A DNA stretch of 64,000 nucleotides from Camellia lanceoleosa. Lineage: Eukaryota > Streptophyta > Magnoliopsida > Ericales > Theaceae. The DNA is taken from positions 95,580,182 through 95,644,181 of the forward strand of contig CM045761.1 of assembly GCA_025200525.1 (NCBI GenBank), written 5' to 3'. Shown piece by piece: positions 12,400 through 23,850 of this stretch (its first letter is position 1; every line of letters begins with the position of its first letter). The position numbers and the translations under genes were made by a program. The notes below the pieces were generated by a model, which made no database searches, was not told the DNA's origin, and saw only the letters and a list, made by a program, of their open reading frames with translations.

Positions 12400-12868
12400 G
12401 CAAGATAGCGCGATAAAATGCATGCACAATGCAAGTAAGGTGCACAAAATAGTGCGATGCGCAAAATAGTGCGAGTGAAATGTAATGCACTAACAAGTGC
12501 AGGTGGGATGCGCAAGATAGCGCGAATGATACAATGCACAATGCAAGTAATGTGCACAAAATAGTGCGATACGCTAAACAGCGCGATTGATTTGAAATGC
12601 ACAAAATAGTGCGATGTGATATGCAAAGCACAGGACAGTGCGATTGAGGCGCGCAAAATAGCGCGATGAATGCAATGCACAAGACAGTGCGATGGAGGTG
12701 CGCAAAATAGCGCGAATGGTAAACTGCACAAAATAGTGCGATTGTGGTGCGCAAAATAGCGCGAATGTAAACTGCACAAAACAGTGCGATTGAGGTGCGC
12801 AAAATAGTGCGATTGATTTGAAATGCACAAGATAGTGCGATACGCCAAACAGCGCGATACGCGAGTAA
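12400..12868. repeat. Minisatellite of CGCAAAATAGCGCGA words
   Basis: About 15-20 copies of a near-palindromic core, NGCRCAAAATAGYGCGA, spaced about 22-45 bases apart with ATGCA-rich spacers. It lies in the 3' internal region of element A, less than 1 kb from its PPT, and ends where LTR B begins. Long frames across it on the minus strand are repeat artefacts. Confidence 0.85.
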
Positions 12869-12869
12869 A

Positions 12870-15800
12870 TGTAGACGTGCCCGAACGCATCCCGAGGAGA
12901 AGGGAGTGCGAGTCCCCCCCAGTTCTGGTTCGATATTGGGTCACTACAGTTCGAAGTACTCAAATGTCACGGTTCTCAATCTTGAACCGAAGAGTCCAAA
13001 TCCGGCAAATCGTTTTGAAAACAGATTTTTTGAAAGAAGTGCCAAACATGGGATCGCTTCGCCAGGAATCTGAGTCGCCACCTAAATATTTTAAAATGGG
13101 AAATTTAGGAAACCCTGACTCGGTGCCAAAAGGCCACGTGTCCGTCATCACCAAAGTTGCCTCGGCTCGGGAACTTGGGTATGATTGGGGAAAGGTCACC
13201 GTGAGCACCCGTTCGCCGATCAAAGGCAAGCCTCTACTAACCATGATATCTTATTTTGAAAACATTATGAGTTCTTATTCCGGTTATTAGCCTAGGTTAC
13301 TACGTGATGCGCACAACATACAAGTATAGACTGGGTCGCCTGAATTGGAACAAAACATTTCAGGTCTGTTTGTTTGAAAATGATTTGATGGTGCTACCCG
13401 CAGGTAGGCTAAGACGTGGATTTGCCACCCTCAGGTGGGCTTAGAAAAACATGATTTTGCCACTATCTAGTGGGCTTAAAACTTACATTCGATGAATTGT
13501 CCCAATTCACGTAACTCAACCTCCACCCACAGGTATTCAAGGCAGTTATATCACATAAGCACATAGCCTCATGGTAAGCATGCTATTCATGGCAGTCACT
13601 CACACGCATGCAAGGATGCTAAAGCATAAAACTCACCGAGTACTCCAAGCTAAAACAGAAGCTCATTAGAAATCATGCATGATCCTAAATATACAGAATT
13701 GCCTAATGCAACACATGCGAAGATGCAAACTATAGCAGGCTCGGCTATTCTAAACATGGCATATGGAATGCTACGGCTAACACGTATTCAATTTGGAATT
13801 GAAATACAAATGCAGTTTGTATGATGCGCCAAGCCCGGTGCGTGCAAAACAGATGAATGATGCAAACATGCTGTCATACTGTATGCTAATTGACATATGC
13901 CCTATATCTAAATATCGTAAGCGGATAAATAAAAGGGAGAAAGAAATGGGGGTTGGAAGACATACATCACACTCACCCACACTTATTACAATTATGCCAT
14001 CGCACAAAGGGTCCGAATAAAATAATAATACAGTCCGAAATAAAAGAATAATACAGTCCGACACATACAGTCCGAATAATATACAAATCCTAATTAATTA
14101 ACGATTTAACTAAGAAAAACTGTAAAACTGGCATGCAAGCCAGGGGGTGCCTCGATTTTGATGAATGATATATGCTGGGCTGCCTTGCGCGGAAATCCAC
14201 TGGGATGCCCCGATTAGCCTCTGTTTGCAATGTTTCTCGAAATGCGTGCCAGACTCCGAAAGTGCTGATTCTTCATTTTGCTGCAACAGAGAGCAGGAAA
14301 GGGGCATAGCAATGTATTTCATAAATATATGCATGTCTCGATCCTCGTGCCACCAATCACGCATATCGATGCATGATGGCCGAGGAATCGGATTACACAA
14401 CTCAATATAGGATGAATGCACATGAATGCTACAACAAAACCTAACTCCATCATGGGTAATCCGGAGTGTCGGTGACTTGGGAATTGAGACCCGTTTCGTC
14501 ACTCGGAGTACGAAACGCGCCTCGTTTCCCGTGCCCGGGCTAACTCCTACCCCGAACACGATGCAATATGCATGATATGCATGAAATGTAGCTAATATGC
14601 AATCCTAACATACACAATGCTACGGAAATGAGATGTCTCGGAATGCGTGCACACGGGCACGCAAACCGAGGAAATAATCCTAAGGCATAAAATGGCATAC
14701 GCAATGCAATTGGACTTACACTAACATGAGTGGACCTCAACCACACTCACATAAGAGGCCGAGAGATGAAAAATGAGATGCCTCGAAATGCGTGCACATG
14801 GACACGCAAACCGAGGCAATGGTGCTAAAGCATGAAATGGAATTCCAAATGCAGATTGGACTTATACTAACATGAGAGAGCCTCAGCCACACTTATAAAA
14901 GAGGCCGTCGGATGAAAATGAAATGCCTCGAAATGCGTGCACGCGGGCACGCAAACCGAGGCAACAGCATACACAATGCGATGGCATGGAAATATGATAT
15001 GCAAACATGCAAATGAATTTCAGCACTCACAAATGATGCAAAACAGTCCCGAAAGGTGGGGAAATGACACCAAATGCACGGAATGGTCCCGAAATGCGAT
15101 ATTAAGCACCCGAAATGGCCTACAGCTATACTAAACATGCATGATTGGTACATGACATGCAAAACAGTAGCAAGGCAGCCCCAAAATAGCATTTTTTACA
15201 GTACAAAACATGGCGAAATAGTAAGCATAGATAGGACAACAATGGCATGCAAAAATCGGGGCCAAGAAAGGGGTATTGAAACAAGTGATGTATGCAATGC
15301 TCAAACTGAAAAATTTCCTTCTACAACACTGATGAGGGACTAAAAATATGCACATTTACAGTAGATGACATCCCCCAACTCAGTATGAAAACATGCTAAA
15401 AATGTCATGCAAGAACTAGGATACATAAGGCTACAACATGAGGTACCCCAAACATTCATCAAACCAGAAAAGACCCTTAATTAAATATGTCAAGAAGATC
15501 AAAATATGACTCTTTCCAGCTCTTATGATGGCCGAAAACAGAGGCTAGATAAGCTTAAAAAAGCATGCAAAAATGGGGGTCAAAGAGGGGTATAATGACA
15601 AGTATAACATGGAGACCCCCAACAAGGTTGATCCATTCTACAATGTTGTAGAGGGACACAAAATAAGCTTTCTCAAAGTTCATGAAATGCTCCAAAACAA
15701 TTTACATATAGGCCAAACAAATCATGCAAATTTACGGTAAATAGGAGAGATTATGAAGCAAGTACAAGATAGGGGGCCCAAAAAAGGTTGAGCCCTTCTT

Positions 15801-17329
15801 CAATGTTGAAGAAGGTCTCAAAATAGGCCCACTTACAGTTTACATTATGCTCGGAAACAGATCACACATAGGCAAAATATTCAATGCAAAATAATGGCAT
15901 ATAAGAGGATATTGAAACAAGTGTAAGGTGGAGGGCTCAAACAGGGTTGAGCCCTTGAACAAACATGAAGAATATCTCAAAATAGACCTAGTTTTAGTTA
16001 AGGTCGGAGCTCAAAACAATAAGCAAATAGGCTTAAGAAATGAGGCAAAAATGGGCTACAAAAGAGGGAAAGTGAGACTTACCCTTGTAGACAAGTCTTG
16101 GCTGCCTTTTGCTTGAAGAATGGGAGCCTCTTAGCTGCTGGAATGGAGTTGTGATGGTAGAGCTTGAAGATGATGAAGAAATGGCACCAAAACTTGAGAA
16201 TTTGAGAGAGATGGAGAGAGATATCCTCAAAATAATTTTTTTCAACCCTAGGGACAGAGCTGGGAGGCTCCTTATATGGACAAAAGGAGGGGTGTAAAAG
16301 TGGAGGGAAATGCACCCAAGCTTTCCCTCCCAAAATATCCCCCGGATACAGATATTTTCTGGGGGAAACAGCTATACAGCTGTAAAGTATGCACTGAGGG
16401 GAGCACGGCCGGCTAGGCACTTTTGCTGCAGGTGGCCGGCCGGCTAGGGGCAAAATGGTCATTTGAGAATTTCTGGCCGGCCACCAAAGATTGGTGTCCT
16501 CCCATATGTGTACAACAAGACCCTATGGTTGGAAATTGGCAACTCTGAAACAGGAGAGACAACAAGCCACTTTTAGGAGGAGTTCAAAAATGAAAAAAAG
16601 AATTACTGGCCGGTCATGTGTTTTTAGGGTCCTCCCATATGTGTACAACACAAATATGTGGTTTTGGCTCGAAGAAAATGGCCCTAGGGTGTTCAACATT
16701 AGTCCGGAAGTGAGAAAAACGGGCGCCGGGGGGCGCCGGAGGAGCATAACTGGTTGCTGAGACAATTGCTGGCCTCCCACCCTCCAGTGATCTTCCTGGT
16801 GATAAAGTAGAGGTACCTGCCAAAAATGAACAAAAACCGATGCAAAACAAATGCTCGGGGGCCAAAACACGCAGTTCGGGGTCCTAAAAACCGGCCGTTA
16901 AGCACCGAAAGTGGTGTTTGGCCACGAAGTGGGTATCTAAGACCCCAGTGTCCCTCGAAAGGGAGTAAATGAGATGCATGCCAAAAACCGGAGGAATCGG
17001 AGATGGTTGGGTGGTCCCGAACCGAGGCACACGGCCTGACGGCTCCGAAAATCGGGAACCGGGCTCCGAAACGGGCAAAATGGCCTACGGGCACGAAATG
17101 TAGCCCACGACCACTGAGAGATGGTCTAAGGGACCTCTCCCTCCCCTCAGGAAAGAAAACAGAGAAAACCGAGTCAGTTATGGCCGAGGCAAGGTCTGAA
17201 GAGAGTTCGAAGTCTGGAGGCAAGGCACACTACATGCAACTCTGAGACTTCCGAGCACAAATGCAACATCACCGGCGCTCAATCGGTGACGTCTGAGTCT
17301 TAAGGTCGGTCAAAAATGGGGTGTCTCTG
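12870..17329 (-). mobile_element. 3' LTR of element B (LTR B)
   Basis: Begins TGTAGACGTGCCC. The right end is worn: GTGTCTCTGA stands where the family has GTGTCTACAG, so the end is approximate (about 17,329). It is colinear with LTR C throughout. In a stretch compared by eye (14,105-14,405 against 35,310-35,611) I counted 4 differences in about 300 bases, all transitions. A TATA-like CCATATAAGG (minus) lies near 16,270-16,279, with GGCCGGCC words at about 16,406, 16,431 and 16,474. Confidence 0.88.
14280..14306 (-). promoter_or_regulatory. Candidate 3' splice site in LTR leader
   Basis: On the minus strand a pyrimidine-rich run CCTTTCCTGCTCTCTG is followed by TTGCAG and then CAAAATGAAG, a good plant 3' splice-site context with an ATG just after it. 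The tract is conserved at the same place in LTRs A (about 8,195), C (about 35,486) and D (44,004, plus strand). A matching donor was not identified. Confidence 0.35.
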
Positions 17330-17331
17330 AT

Positions 17332-17344
17332 TTGCCCCTCTTTG
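17332..17344 (-). other. Polypurine tract of element B
   Basis: Plus-strand TTGCCCCTCTTTG, identical to the tract beside LTR A, directly at the inner edge of the 3' LTR. Confidence 0.85.
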
Positions 17345-18238
17345 TAACTTCGGAAGTCAAGTGGCGGAGTGAATGTCAAAGCCTAGAGACAACCCATTTT
17401 GACAAAGGCCAAGACTTAGACAATCATACAAGATGCGGAGATATGTGCCCATGAGCGTGCATGACGGGGGCAAAATGCAAAATGACATGCAGTGAATGAT
17501 CATGCAAATGCAAAGAAGTCGTAATGAGGCAAGTATTCGCAAATAGATGCTTGAGTTTTAAGCAAGAATGCAAAGCAAACAACTATATTTCATGCGATTA
17601 GGAATGGAGAATCATTCAATTCTCGTCGCGTCTCACATGGAGAAGATACGATACTGCGCGATTAAATGCAGTCGCACCGACCTCAAATGAACCGTACATA
17701 CAATATCGTGCGCAAAAGAGAAATTCAACAAGAACAATATGCTAACAACATATATTCAATGTGATTCCTGTGGTTTCGAAAGTTTGACAGACGCAGTGTC
17801 GGCGAGTGAATGCATCGCAATGAGAGAAAGGAACACGCGTGACAACGCACGCTTAAGCACAGAGGTATGGTACACCAAGAAATCATGCATGACAATGCAA
17901 AATGTTCATGAGAATACAAGTTATATGCAAAACAATGCAAAATGAGCACGAATCAGGGTGCTCGTTTGTTGCGAAACAACGAGCTGGGAAACGCGCATTT
18001 CGGCGAAGGCGACTCGATCGCAGCCTCTGGTTCACCTCCCGGAGAGGTTACAACATGTCCAAAAAGGATACACCTTGATTTTGATGAGTAATGATGAGAC
18101 ACATGTTAGAAATTGCAGCTGAAGTTCCGGCGGAGCAGTTTCGCGCCAGAAAGTGCACTTTTCTTGAACTTTTTCAGGTCCCGGGAACTCCGATCTTCCT
18201 CAAAATTTGCAGGGAGCTAGGTGGGCAAGTGGGGAACA
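17345..18238. other. Non-coding 3' internal region of element B
   Basis: Homologous to the element A scrap up to about 17,860, then unique. No frame is supported. The last part is the upstream region of an antisense gene. Confidence 0.65.
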
Positions 18239-18380
18239 CCACCGGCCAGGTGGTTGCCCTAGGGGAGGCCACCGGCTAGGAAAGAAAAAGCAAATGGCCG
18301 GCCAGCCAGAAAAGGTGGCCGGCTGGCCACCTGCTCAAAAGCAGGGGCATTTTTGTCTTTTGGCTCATTTCTATATATAT
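18239..18380 (+). promoter_or_regulatory. Promoter of antisense PMD gene 1
   Basis: Four GGCCGG-type clusters (about 18,239-18,253, 18,268-18,280, 18,294-18,307 and 18,314-18,331) precede a TATA box TATATATAT at 18,372-18,380. The predicted transcript would have a 5' UTR with an intron (GAG/GTAAGC donor after 18,526, TTTTGCAG acceptor ending 18,649) and an ATG at 18,660. The same clusters upstream of TATA occur in the LTRs and in antisense gene 2. Confidence 0.5.
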
Positions 18381-18659
18381 CCACCTCCATTCATTCCGAA
18401 ATCACTCCCACAGCTGCAAGAACTCCTTCCCTTGCTCCCCAAACCATTTTTTCCTTCAGATTTTAAGCACTTTGAACTGATTAAATTTTGATTTCGGGGC
18501 TTCTTTGCTCATTTTCACCACTTGAGGTAAGCTTGTCTCAATATTTGGAAGATTTTCTCGGGAGTTGACTTTTGTTGACTTTTTCATTTCCCGGGAGTTG
18601 ACTTTTGTTGACTTTTTCCAATTTTGGCTCATTTTTGCTCATTTTGCAGATTTCTTGAA

Positions 18660-21600
18660 ATGGCGGGTGATTACCCTCATGGTGGAGGTCCTCCAGGTGC
18701 CGGGGATGATTTTGATATCATGACATTGCCCCCGAGAGTTCGCCCTTTTGTTCCTGGAGAATCATGCCAGGTACATATGCTTTCGGGTAGTTTTTCGTCG
18801 TTTCCTTTGGGTTCAACGAAGGCACCCAGATTTATCTGCGAGCCGAGCGGACCTTTCTCGCGATGCAAGAGGTATTTTACTTTATTTTACGCATTTTTCG
18901 TGCATTTTGTAGCTTTGCCATGCTTGAACACGCAGCTTTAGCTTATGACATAGTACTTTGCTTTCATTCAACATGTGACTTAAACACTTGAATTCTTTGA
19001 ACACGGCTCATTGGTGATTGATTGTGAACGCACGGTACACATTAGTTAAGAATTGAACATACGGCTCAAACACTGATTTGTCGAACACACAGCCCGAATT
19101 TGAAGGTGAGCACACCGCACACACTGATTAAGAGTAGAATACACAGTCCCAAACTTTGATTTTCTGAACACGCAGTCCAAGTTGATGGTGAACACACAGC
19201 CCACATTGATTGAGAGTAGAACACACAGTCCCACTAATTTTTCTGAAATTTGAACACGCAGCCCAAATACCAAATTTTCTGAACACGCAGCCCAGATTTG
19301 AGGTGAACACACAGCCCACAAATTTTTCTGAAATTTGAACACGCAGCCCAAATACCAACTTTTCTGAACACGCAGCCCAGGTTTGAGGTGAACACACAGC
19401 CCACAAATTTTTCTGAAATTTGAACACGCAGCCCAAATACCAAATTTTCTGAACACGCAGCCCAGATTAAAGGTGAACACACAGCCCATACTAATTGAGA
19501 GTAGAACACACAGTCCCAAACTCTGATTTTCTGAACACACAGTCCAAGTTGAAGTGAACACGCAGCCCACTGAGTAAGGTTTGAACACGCAGCCCAAAAC
19601 ATAGATTTACTGAACACGCAGCCCAAATTTTGAAGTGAACACGCAGCCCACTGATTAGGATTTGAACACACAACCCAAAAACCAGTTCTTGAACCATGAC
19701 CCAGTTTGAAGTGAACACGCGGCCAGATTTTGAAGTGAACATGACCCAAAACATGATTCTTGAACCATGACCCAGTTTTGAAGTGAACAAGCACCTTGAT
19801 TAGGATTTGAACACGCACCAGTTTTGAAGTGAACACGCATGACCACGATTAGGATTTGAACATGCATTAAAACAGTTCTTGAACACGACCCAGATTTTGA
19901 AGTGAACCACGTGGCCCGATTAGGATTTGAACACGCACTCAAAACACAGTTCTTGAACCATGACCCAGTTGAAGTGAACACGACCCAGATTAGGATTTGA
20001 ACACGCATGACCCAAAACAGTTCTTGAACAAAGCAGATTTTGAAGTGAACACCACGTTTCAAACAGATTTACTAAACACGCACCCAGATTTTGAAGTGAA
20101 CCACGACCCACTGATTAGGATTTGAACACATGACCCAAAACATAGATTTGAAACCGCATGACCCAGTTGAAGTGAACACGCAGTTTCATCGATTAGGATT
20201 TGAACACGCAGCTTGAAAACACGATTCTTGAACCATGACCCAGTTTTGAAGTGAACACGCACCATCGATTTTTTCGAAATTTGAACCACGCACCCAAATA
20301 CCAAACTTTCAACACGCAACCCAGTTGAAGTGAACACGCACTTAATCGATTTTTCTCAAATTTGAACACGCAGACCCAAATACTAAACTTTCGAACACGC
20401 ATGACCCAGTTGAAGTGAACACGCATTTTCGATTTTTTGAAATTTGAACACGCAGCCCAAATACCAAACTTTCTGAACACGCAGCCCAGATTTGAAGTGA
20501 ACACGCAGCCCACTAATTCGTTTCATTTGCACACAGCTTCTTCATTTGCATACGGCTTGCATTTTATTGTGTATTGAACACATGTATTCATTCTGAATGC
20601 AGGTTGGCTCTCGCACCGTGTGAGGATATGGCTCTCTTGGCGAGGAGTGGTATCTTTGAGCTTCAGGTGTCCGGGATTTGGTTGACTTCAGCGGGGTTAG
20701 AGCATTCTGCAGGGGTTATCCATTGCTGCCTTGATGGGACTTTGCTAGCTACTTTGGTGGAGAGATGGTGGGACACCACCAATTCTTTCCATTTTTCTGC
20801 CACCGGGGACATGACCATGACTCACTAGACTTCGCCGTACTCAGAAGCTTAGACATAGGCGGTTGGCCCATACCTTATGACGAGGATATGGGAGAGTGGG
20901 AGGCGCTTGGGTATATCTATTGGGGGCTCGCCACACTGTGAAAGAGTTTCCGGAGAGTCAGGTACACTTGGTTCTCTTCGTTTTAGGAGGCCGAGATGGA
21001 GCCTAAGTCTCTGAGGAGATTGAGCAAAGATACCCGAGGTTTCCTTATGTTCCTCTTTGGCACCACTGCTTGCCGATAGGGAACACTGTTGGATGTATCT
21101 CTTGAGTGCCCTAGTGGACCTATCACAGTCGGTCGGTATATTTGAAGGTGGCGGCTTGGCTACCTCTATTGTTACATGAGTCTGACCTCTGTGGGCGGGA
21201 GACTTACTCTCGGCTATTGGAGAGCACAGGAGTGCGTTCTGTCCTCTTGATTTACATTTACTGCTCCTCATTACTTGTTCATTGCACACACGACGACTTT
21301 ACTCTGTGATACGCCTTTAGCACTTTGTATTCACATTGCGCATCGCTTTCTTCTCGGCTATGGGTGTACGTATACTTTCCCATTAGCCGGAGATGGAGGT
21401 GCGGGACTCCTTATGACTCGTTTTCACCGGTATTCGAGGGCGAGCACCAACCGAGACCTCGAGACTCTCTTCTACTGCGACGATATTTTGATCTTGTCGC
21501 AGACGACAGAGGTATTCGAACTCTCGGTTCCTTTCATTTTCATCTTTGATCCGCCTGTATATTCTGATTTGATTGATTTATGCCTTTGGTTATCCATGAT

Positions 21601-22910
21601 TACTTGGCGATACTGGCGATCTTAGGTGACGGTCTCCGACATCAGTATCCCGGAGAATCGGGTAATTCCCAGTATAGGTTCCTGCTCGAAGGACCTGTTG
21701 GTAGGGCATGGTTCCTAGGGGAACGCTTCTTGCGTTAGGTGTGGGGGTACGATTCTCAGGACCCTCCTGCTGTACCTCCAGCCACTATGCGGACTGCCGA
21801 TAAACTCTCCGCTTAGGAGGTCATTAGTGATATGCAGGGCACCGATGCTTTGTTACATCTCATGGAGGTGGACTACGCCACCTATCGTCGTATATATCTG
21901 ATGCCCCCCTTGTCGGGAGTGCGCGCTCCGCCACGGAGGCCTACTGATGTACCATCGTCGAGTCGGGCTCATACCATGGATATCCCCTCCTCTAGCAGGG
22001 CTGGTGCATCTAAGGGTAGAGGTAGTTCGATTCCTCCGATCCCTCCGTCTCTTCATCATCATCCTGGGTGGCCAGATATGCCGACTGAGTTGACGAGTTG
22101 GCGGTTTGGGACTCCTTACTAGGTCTCGCTAGAGCCTCCTCTTCCTGACCACAGATATTTCAGGGATCTTGATTCACCCCCGGTATGTTTTACAGCCTTG
22201 ATTTATCAGTTAGATGTTTGGACATTCATTCCTTTACTGATAATTTTGCATTTGTATTTGCAGCCTCCAGCTGAGTACACGGATGAGCTACTTGGGATGC
22301 TGGCCACATTCCAGGGCATGATCCTACGGAGGGAGGCACAGCTAGCCATCATGGGCGTCAGTCGCGTTCATCTTTCCTGTATTTAGCATACTCTTGATGA
22401 CATACTGGTTTTGAACATTCTGCTGTATTGATAGGCAGTGTAGAGCACATCTGACACACACCCCACTCGCATACTGTACTTGCATCCTTTTCATATTTGA
22501 ACGATGTATTGAACTCTTCATTTTCGGATGTCTCTGTATATGCTCCATGGCAGTCGGGCCACCGGCCTTCTCGAGAGGTCGAGGTCAGTCTTGGACTGTT
22601 CGAGGTCTTGGGCCATCTGGGCCCTTCGAGGCTGGGCCATCGTGTCTTCTCGAGGGAGCCATCTAGGCCTTTTCGAGGAGCTCGAGGAGCGGGGTCGTCT
22701 CGCAGATCAGGCACCCATTATTGAGGAGGAGGAGGAAGAGGTCATGACAGTGAGTCGAAGACATCTCTTGGGGAGGAGGCTCGGTCTTGGTTAGGAGTGG
22801 AGGCGAGGCGAGGGATCCAGGAGGATGATAGCTCTGACCCGGATGGTGATGATGGTGTAGAGGTCATCCCGCAGAAGAGGATGAGAGGGCCTCCTCATTC
22901 CCGTTCCTGA
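18660..22910 (+). pseudogene. Antisense plant-mobile-domain (PMD) gene 1, decayed, multi-exon
   Basis: Runs opposite to gag-pol in the pol-to-3'LTR interval. Exon 1 (18,660-18,770) encodes a 37-residue start MAGDYPHGGG... and ends at CAG/GTACAT. Exon 2 (18,830-18,871) has canonical borders and encodes IYLRAERTFLAMQE. After a minisatellite-filled intron, 20,600-22,910 encodes pieces typical of retrotransposon-borne PMD (aminotransferase-like, MAIN/MAIL1-related) proteins: LVERWWDTTNSFHF, DIGGWPIPYDEDMGEWEA, FLMFLFGTT, RRIYLMPPLSGVRAPP and a coiled or basic tail ending PPHSRS. PMD proteins act in silencing and gene-expression control in plants; what the transposon copies do is unsettled. Several frameshifts and stops (for example a TAG just after MTMTH at about 20,827) separate the pieces. 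Family assignment is fairly sure, exon borders after exon 2 are not. Confidence 0.65.
18990..20530. repeat. 85-bp higher-order minisatellite
   Basis: Built from 24-32 base subunits each starting GAACACGCAGCCCA or GAACACACAGCCCA. Three subunits form an 85-bp unit, with starts at 19,252, 19,337 and 19,422. From 19,680 to 20,450 the array is degenerate with deletions. It sits inside the intron between exons 2 and 3 of antisense gene 1. Minus-strand frames of 100-200 codons across it are repeat artefacts. Confidence 0.9.
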
Positions 22911-23538
22911 GGATATTGATGCTATTTCCTGCTTTATTTTACTTTTTGCTAGTAGTTTGTAGCACTTTGCATATTGTTAGGCAGTTTTATTTCCTGTAAA
23001 ACTTGTATCTTTATTTTGTTGTAAAACATGATAGAATGAAACAGCCTTTGAAAAGATGTTTGTATTTGAAATTCTTAGCATCGCAACGCATCATTTTGCA
23101 CAAAAATGGAATTGAATGGGAATGTGCCTTGTGTATTTACCGGGTCAGGTAATAAACCGACGCAACAAATCAAACAACTCGACTCACTAAGAAATAATAG
23201 AATCTTAGCAAGTTTACAACTCGATAAGCAAAAATACAACAATGTTAACGACTCGATAAACAAGACTTAACAAAATTGTGTAAACAAAGAGTAACGACTC
23301 AAAATCATAAAATGCGACAGCTCGACAAAACTTACAACTCGATAAACAAAACAACAACTCGATAAGCAAAAATACAACAAAAGCGTGCCGGACGGACGAT
23401 CTGGATAATGGACGTATCCGGCGAGGGAAATGGAGGCCTTCCACGTTCCCGATGCCTAGAAATGCCTCAAACTTCCTTCCGGAGGGCAAAACAGGACCAA
23501 TGCGTGGCCGAACACATTTGGCATCTGGAGACTAGGGG
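22911..23538. other. 3' UTR of antisense gene 1 and spacer
   Basis: T-rich sequence after the stop (22,908-22,910) with several plausible plant polyadenylation contexts before about 23,050. Short direct repeats with the word ACAACTCGATAA follow (23,160-23,380). No coding sequence is recognised. Confidence 0.5.
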
Positions 23539-23669
23539 GTGGCCGGCTGGCCAGTTTGTGAAACAAAGGTGGCCGGCCTACTAGAATAGATGGCCGGCCG
23601 GTCGCCTCTCCCGTAACCCTCAGAATTTTGACACGTGTCCTGAAATAGTGTTTTACCCCCCCTATAAAA
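23539..23669 (+). promoter_or_regulatory. Promoter of antisense gene 2, with G-box
   Basis: Three GGCCGGCC-type clusters (23,539-23,552, 23,569-23,578 and 23,591-23,602), then a palindromic G-box GACACGTGTC at 23,630-23,639, then TATAAAA at 23,663-23,669. The next in-frame ATG of the gene is 180 bases downstream at 23,851. G-boxes are bound by plant bZIP and bHLH factors; binding here is inference. Confidence 0.6.
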
Positions 23670-23850
23670 GCCCCAACCTTGGAACTTATTCATTTCATCA
23701 CTGTTTCTCACAAAAATGGAGGCATTTCTCGCAGAAAATCTCACATCTTGGGATTCTTCTAGACTGACTCGGAAAAGTTGAACTTCCGGGTTTCGGCTTG
23801 AATGCACTATTCACGCTGGGCGGACTCACTACATCTTCCTTTTCTCTATC

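Noticed and set aside
12400..12868. CRISPR-like spacing of short near-palindromic repeats
   Set aside because: Spacers are themselves repetitive, no cas genes, and the context is a plant retrotransposon; it is a minisatellite.
12300..12963. Overlapping minus-strand reading frames of 129-214 codons rich in FCA/HRTI words
   Set aside because: They are translations of the CGCAAAATAGCGCGA minisatellite; three frames are open at once and the residues simply repeat.
19046..20513. Minus-strand frames of 92-200 codons with WAACSENL-like repeats
   Set aside because: Translations of the 85-bp minisatellite; several frames open together and no family resemblance.
18660..22910. Treating antisense gene 1 as an intact gene
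   Set aside because: A stop after MTMTH and frame changes at about 20,960-21,150 split the PMD region; no splice sites repair all of them.
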